Shown one piece after another: positions 59,706 to 64,000 of a stretch of 64,000 nt of DNA. The stretch comes from Acidimicrobiales bacterium (lineage in GTDB: Bacteria; Actinomycetota; Acidimicrobiia; Acidimicrobiales; Aldehydirespiratoraceae): assembly GCA_029247365.1 (NCBI GenBank), contig JAQWLJ010000047.1, positions 1 through 64,000 on the forward strand, in the 5' to 3' direction. Below the pieces are notes generated by a model. That model was not told the origin of the DNA and did no database searches. It saw only the letters and a list, made by a program, of their open reading frames with translations. Every line of letters starts with the position of its first letter. The stretch's first letter is position 1. A program made the translations under genes and the position numbers.

Positions 59706-60520
59706 GTCTCGACCAACGCCACAGCGTTTGGCTCGATGGTGAACTCGAAACCGCTGAGGCGGCAGCGGTCGAGGCCGAACTGGCAGCGGACCCGGCTCTC
59801 GCTGCCGAGGTGGAGGCGCTCCGGTCAGTGCGCTCGCTCCTTCGCGAGCGGGCCATGATCGATCTTCACAGCGATGCCAGCGACCGCCTCATCGCCCGGG
59901 TCGAGGTGCTCGATGCCGCCGGGCAGGCAGTAGCTCGGGCGCCGGTGGTCGATGTGGTGACTCGGCATCGCCTGATCCGGCGCTTCGCTGCTGCTGCGGC
60001 GGTGTTCGCAATCATTGTTTCCGTCATCGGTGGACTCGGCGGGGACACAACGCTGCCGGCAATCGGCGATCTCGTCGAACGCCACAACGCAGCTGCAGCC
60101 GAGATGCCGAACGAGCCGAAGGGCGAGTCGATGTCGGGTATGCCAAAGATGGCTGCTGAGATGGACATGATGGCCGCCACCGTTGCCGACGGCATGGCGC
60201 ACGCGGTCTATGTTGCGAAGGACAGTTCGATTGTGTCGGTCTTCCGCCTCGATGGGGAGCTCGACAGTGAGGCGTTAGTCGATGACATGGGTGGCTCGAT
60301 CGGCGAAATGGATGGCCACGATCTGTGGGCTAAGGACATCGGGACGCGCCACGTGACGGTTCTCGACGGCGATGGGTATGTCTGGACGATCGTCAGCGAC
60401 GTCGAGATCGACCTTATGGCCGACCTGGTGAATGAGCTCCCGGAACGGACTCCGTCATTAGCGCAGCGGATACGAGCGGCGGCCGAGGCCGTCATCGAGC
60501 CGTTTGGGCTGGGAAGCTAA
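59702..60520 (+). CDS. putative membrane anti-sigma factor
   Basis: Overlaps sigma-factor stop; N-terminal SVWLDGELETAEAAAVEAELAADPALAAEVEAL; single TM FAAAAAVFAIIVSVIGGLGG. Confidence 0.75.
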   Translation: MSLDQRHSVWLDGELETAEAAAVEAELAADPALAAEVEALRSVRSLLRERAMIDLHSDASDRLIARVEVLDAAGQAVARAPVVDVVTRHRLIRRFAAAAAVFAIIVSVIGGLGGDTTLPAIGDLVERHNAAAAEMPNEPKGESMSGMPKMAAEMDMMAATVADGMAHAVYVAKDSSIVSVFRLDGELDSEALVDDMGGSIGEMDGHDLWAKDIGTRHVTVLDGDGYVWTIVSDVEIDLMADLVNELPERTPSLAQRIRAAAEAVIEPFGLGS

Positions 60521-60607
60521 AAGCGGCCGAGGGCACCGGAAGGCACGGTGGTCGGGCCGAACGAAAAAGGCTTGTCGGGCCCGACCGGAGTCAGTTGGGC
60601 GACGTAC

Positions 60608-60844
60608 TTAGGCGACTGCCTCAAGCTTGCGGGCCCGGAGAATACGACGCCGCTGGCGTTCGCTGCATCCGCCCCATACGCCGTGATCTATGCGGTTGCG
60701 CAGCGCATACTCAAGGCAGCGCTCCTGCACGGGACAACCTTCACAGAGGCGTTTGGCGACTTCGACGCCGACACCATCGGAGGGGAAGAACGTGTCAGGG
60801 TGTTGGGTAGCGCAGTTCCCTCGTGCCATCCACTTGGTGTCCAT
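60608..60844 (-). CDS. WhiB-family regulator (second)
   Basis: MDTKWMARGNCATQHPDTFFPSDGVGVEVAKRLCEGCPVQERCLEYALRNRIDHGVWGGCSERQRRRILRAR. Confidence 0.93.
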   Translation of the reverse strand: MDTKWMARGNCATQHPDTFFPSDGVGVEVAKRLCEGCPVQERCLEYALRNRIDHGVWGGCSERQRRRILRARKLEAVA

Positions 60845-61058
60845 TCGGATCTCCTTGGTCAGACCGACGTCCAACCGCCCGCGTTGTGCGTACTGGTATT
60901 ACGCCCAGATCCCGGGGAAAGTTCCCGTAAAACCGTGTCTTTGGGAGCGAAATCTCGTTTTAGTCGAGCGTGATCTGAGCAGATTTTCCCTGAAATCGTG
61001 GGTGAAACCGGCTCATGGGCAGGAAATCTCACCTCATTTTCCCACTACACTGCGCCGA

Positions 61059-61343
61059 ATGAGCGACACTGCCGAACTCGAAACCGAGGAGCCCCCGATC
61101 GGGCAGGCGACTATTATCTACCTCGGTCCGGCCGCCCCCCATTGGGAGATCCGAGCCGTGTTCGGCGAGCGTGAGGTGATGGACAGCTTCCGCGACCGGG
61201 TCAACGCCCGTCTGTTGTTGCTTCCGCCCCACGATCCGCAGTTCCGTCGCAATCGCGAGCGCGTCAACCGTGACGGTGAGCGGGAGCGAATCGTTGTCGA
61301 GTGGGATCTTGGGTACCCCGAAGACGAGCCTTCTGAGGGCTGA
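61059..61343 (+). CDS. small acidic hypothetical protein
   Basis: 94-aa ORF MSDTAELETEEPPIGQATIIYLGPAAPHWEIRAVFGER. Confidence 0.65.
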   Translation: MSDTAELETEEPPIGQATIIYLGPAAPHWEIRAVFGEREVMDSFRDRVNARLLLLPPHDPQFRRNRERVNRDGERERIVVEWDLGYPEDEPSEG

Positions 61344-61366
61344 TCCCTGCGCAAGGCGACACAGTC

Positions 61367-62296
61367 ATGAGTACGGTCGGTATCGACCTCGGCGGCACCA
61401 AGGTCATGGCGGTCTTGGTGGAGAACGGCGAGGTTCTGGCCAAGGCCAAGCGACCTACACCGATCTCCGGCGGCTCCGACGCCGTGATCGCTGCAATGGT
61501 TGCGGCTGCGCGCAAAGTCGATCCTGACGGCTCGGCTACCGGCATTGGAATCGGCGCGCCCGGTCCGGTCGTGCCGGGCACCGGGGTCTTGCCGGCTGCA
61601 CCGAATCTCCCCGGGTGGGATCATGACGTCAATGTCGTGGACCGGGTGAGTGCCGCACTCGGAGGCCGGGCTGTCAAGCTCGACAACGACGTGAATGTGG
61701 GCACGTTGGCCGAATGGAAGCTCGGTGCCGGGAGAGGCGCCGATGACCTCCTCGGCGTCTTCGTGGGCACCGGTGTTGGTGCCGGCCTGATCCTCGACGG
61801 CCGTCTTCGTCAGGGGCCGCGCGGTCTGGCCGGAGAGATTGGGCACACGTTCGTAGCGTTCGATCAGCTCCGTAATGCACCGGTTGGCCGCGGTGAACTC
61901 GAGGACTTTGCGGGCCGCCGGTCACTTCAGCAGTGGGTCGATGTTGCACCGCTCGGGGAGTCAACGTTCCTGCACAGCCTCATGCGCGAGGGTCGGCTCA
62001 AGTCGAAGGCCTGGGCGGAGGGGATTGAGGCCGAAGACCCGCTGACCTTGCAGCTGGTTGGCCGTGCCTGCTCGGCCCTTTCCGCGGCGATCGCCTCGGT
62101 GATCACTCTGGTCGACGTCGAGCGGGTGGTGCTTGGTGGTGGGTTTGCGGAACGACTAGGTGAGCCCTTCCGAGTGCGTCTCGAGGCTGAGGTTACGGAG
62201 CGGGCGTTTGCGGGCCAGACCGCACCGGTGGTGACCGCTCGGCTCGGTGATACAGGCGGTGCCGTCGGGGCCGCTCTGCTGTTGGAGCACACATGA
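61367..62296 (+). CDS. ROK-family glucokinase-like sugar kinase
   Basis: VGIDLGGTKVMAVLVENGEV; GIGAPGPVVPGTGVL; LDNDVNVGTLAEWKLGAGRGADDLLGVFVGTGVGAGLILDG. Confidence 0.9.
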   Translation: MSTVGIDLGGTKVMAVLVENGEVLAKAKRPTPISGGSDAVIAAMVAAARKVDPDGSATGIGIGAPGPVVPGTGVLPAAPNLPGWDHDVNVVDRVSAALGGRAVKLDNDVNVGTLAEWKLGAGRGADDLLGVFVGTGVGAGLILDGRLRQGPRGLAGEIGHTFVAFDQLRNAPVGRGELEDFAGRRSLQQWVDVAPLGESTFLHSLMREGRLKSKAWAEGIEAEDPLTLQLVGRACSALSAAIASVITLVDVERVVLGGGFAERLGEPFRVRLEAEVTERAFAGQTAPVVTARLGDTGGAVGAALLLEHT

Positions 62297-64000
62297 CGTC
62301 GGTCGACGCACCGACCGATATCGTCGCCCAGGTCGGCGGCTGGGATGTCAACGCCACGGTCTTTCTCAACCGGGAGCTGAGCTGGCTCGCGTTCAACGCA
62401 CGCGTTCTGCAGCTGGCGTCCGACGGCGATGTTCCCCTGCTTGAGCAGGTGCGCTTCCTGTCGATCTTCTCGAGCAACCTCGACGAGTTTTTCCAGGTTC
62501 GGGTGTCGGGCTTGTTCGATCAGGCTGCCGCCGGTGTGACGTCGCCGTCCCCTGATGGCCGTCTCCCCGGTGAGCAGCTCGCGATCGTGCGTGATGTCGT
62601 GCGTTCGCTCGTCGCCGAGCAGGAAGGGCGGCTGGTCCGTTCGATCATGGCGCAGCTCGCAGCCGAGGGCATCGAACTTGTCAACTGGCACGACCTCACT
62701 GATGTCGAGCGGACCGGATTGGCCGAGCGTTTCCGAGATCGGATTTTCCCGGTCCTGACGCCGCTCGCAGTTGACCCGGGGCATCCGTTCCCGTACGTGT
62801 CCGACCTGTCGCTCAATCTTGCGGTTGTCGTTCACGACCCGGTTGACGACCGCCAGCTGTTCGCTCGGGTGAAAGTTCCCAACACGCTGCCCCGGTGGAC
62901 GCGTGCCGGTGACGACCACCGGTACGTACCTCTCGAACAGGTGATCGCTGCACATCTCGATGAGCTCTTCCCTGGGATGGAGATCGTCGAGCATCACCCG
63001 TTCCGCGTCACCCGCAACGCCGACCTCTCCGACGCCCTTGACGAAGCCGATGATCTTCTGTCGGCGGTCGAATTCGAGCTTCGGCGCCGCCGATTCGGGC
63101 GGGCGACCCGGCTCGAGGTCGGCTCGGCGATGAGTGACCATGTCGCCGAGCTGCTGATACGCGAGTTCGATCTCGAAGCGTCGGCGCTCTACACCGCTGA
63201 CGCCCCCCTCGATCTCACATCACTGTCAGAGGTCGCCGATATTGAGCGCCCCGACCTGCGGTACCCGGCGTGGAAGGGCGTGCGCGATCCCCGGCTTGAG
63301 GCCGATGACGAACCGGTCGACCTCTTCGCCGAGATTCGCAAGGCCGAAATCGTCGTGCACCACCCGTACGAGTCCTTCAGCCGTTCTGTCGTCGAGTTCA
63401 TCCATCAAGCTGCGCACGACCCCAAGGTGCTCGCTATCAAGATCACGCTGTATCGCACGGCGTCCAACAGTCCCATCGTCGACGCGTTGATTCAGGCGGC
63501 CGAGCGGGGCAAGCAGGTCGCAGTCTTGGTCGAACTGAAAGCCCGGTTCGACGAAGCGGCGAACATTGGGTGGGCCCGTCGGCTCGAACAAGCAGGTGTG
63601 CATGTCGCGTATGGTTTGCTCGGGCTCAAGATCCACACGAAGATCGCGATGGTTGTTCGCGAAGACTCCGATGGCATCCGGCGCTACTGCCACATCGGCA
63701 CCGGCAATTACAACCACCGCACCGCGCGGGTCTACGAAGACATCGGGATCATCTCTGCCGAGCCGCAGTTTGGCGCCGACCTCGCCCACCTCTTCAACCA
63801 TCTCACTGGCTATAGCCGCGAGATCGAGTACGACACGCTCCTCGTTGCCCCCGACCAACTGCGACCCCGGCTTGAGGCACTGATCGACGGTGAGATCGCG
63901 TCGGGTCGTGGTCGGATCATCATGAAGATGAACGCCCTCGTCGATGCGTCGATGATCGAGAAGCTCTACGAAGCGTCACAGGCTGGCGTCGACATCGATC
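62293..64000 (+). CDS. ppk: polyphosphate kinase 1, truncated by window end
   Basis: NRELSWLAFNARVLQLASDGDVPLLEQVRFLSIFSSNLDEFFQVRVSGL; HHPYESF; YCHIGTGNYNHRTARVYEDIG; no stop before 64000. Confidence 0.95.
   Translation, partial: MTSVDAPTDIVAQVGGWDVNATVFLNRELSWLAFNARVLQLASDGDVPLLEQVRFLSIFSSNLDEFFQVRVSGLFDQAAAGVTSPSPDGRLPGEQLAIVRDVVRSLVAEQEGRLVRSIMAQLAAEGIELVNWHDLTDVERTGLAERFRDRIFPVLTPLAVDPGHPFPYVSDLSLNLAVVVHDPVDDRQLFARVKVPNTLPRWTRAGDDHRYVPLEQVIAAHLDELFPGMEIVEHHPFRVTRNADLSDALDEADDLLSAVEFELRRRRFGRATRLEVGSAMSDHVAELLIREFDLEASALYTADAPLDLTSLSEVADIERPDLRYPAWKGVRDPRLEADDEPVDLFAEIRKAEIVVHHPYESFSRSVVEFIHQAAHDPKVLAIKITLYRTASNSPIVDALIQAAERGKQVAVLVELKARFDEAANIGWARRLEQAGVHVAYGLLGLKIHTKIAMVVREDSDGIRRYCHIGTGNYNHRTARVYEDIGIISAEPQFGADLAHLFNHLTGYSREIEYDTLLVAPDQLRPRLEALIDGEIASGRGRIIMKMNALVDASMIEKLYEASQAGVDID

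Noticed and set aside
1-64000. CRISPR arrays, rRNA genes, intact tRNAs, prophage or intact IS elements
   Set aside because: Looked for regular repeats, GTTCGA T-loops with matching acceptor stems, and transposase/phage motifs; none found other than the relics listed.

Overview
A gene-dense, high-GC actinobacterial chromosomal segment. WhiB-like proteins, a GuaB3-like protein and SenX3/RegX3-style signalling are consistent with this; an Acidimicrobiia-like lineage is only a guess. Most of it is housekeeping: guaA, sucCD, purH, icd, mdh, sdhCAB, pcrA, ABC exporters, ppk. The most interesting region is a phosphate locus at about 11.8-21.7 kb. It encodes two PstS paralogues (one without a lipobox), a divergent PhoU-like/Na-Pi cotransporter pair, a PstC with an RDD-like N-terminal extension, PstA, PstB, a single-polypeptide PhoU-histidine kinase fusion with no evident transmembrane segment, and its OmpR/PhoB-type response regulator. 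11-bp-phased PHO-box-like repeats lie upstream of both pstS genes. Other unusual items are an HrpB-like helicase fused to a VOC/glyoxalase-like domain, a very short GuaB3-like protein, GH2 and GH1 homologues that both seem to lack the catalytic nucleophile, a MoxR/VWA pair split by a GH1/MaoC/TetR cassette, and a lower-GC island bounded by a decayed duplicate of the alaX 3' end. All assignments come from reading motifs by eye; no database search was run.
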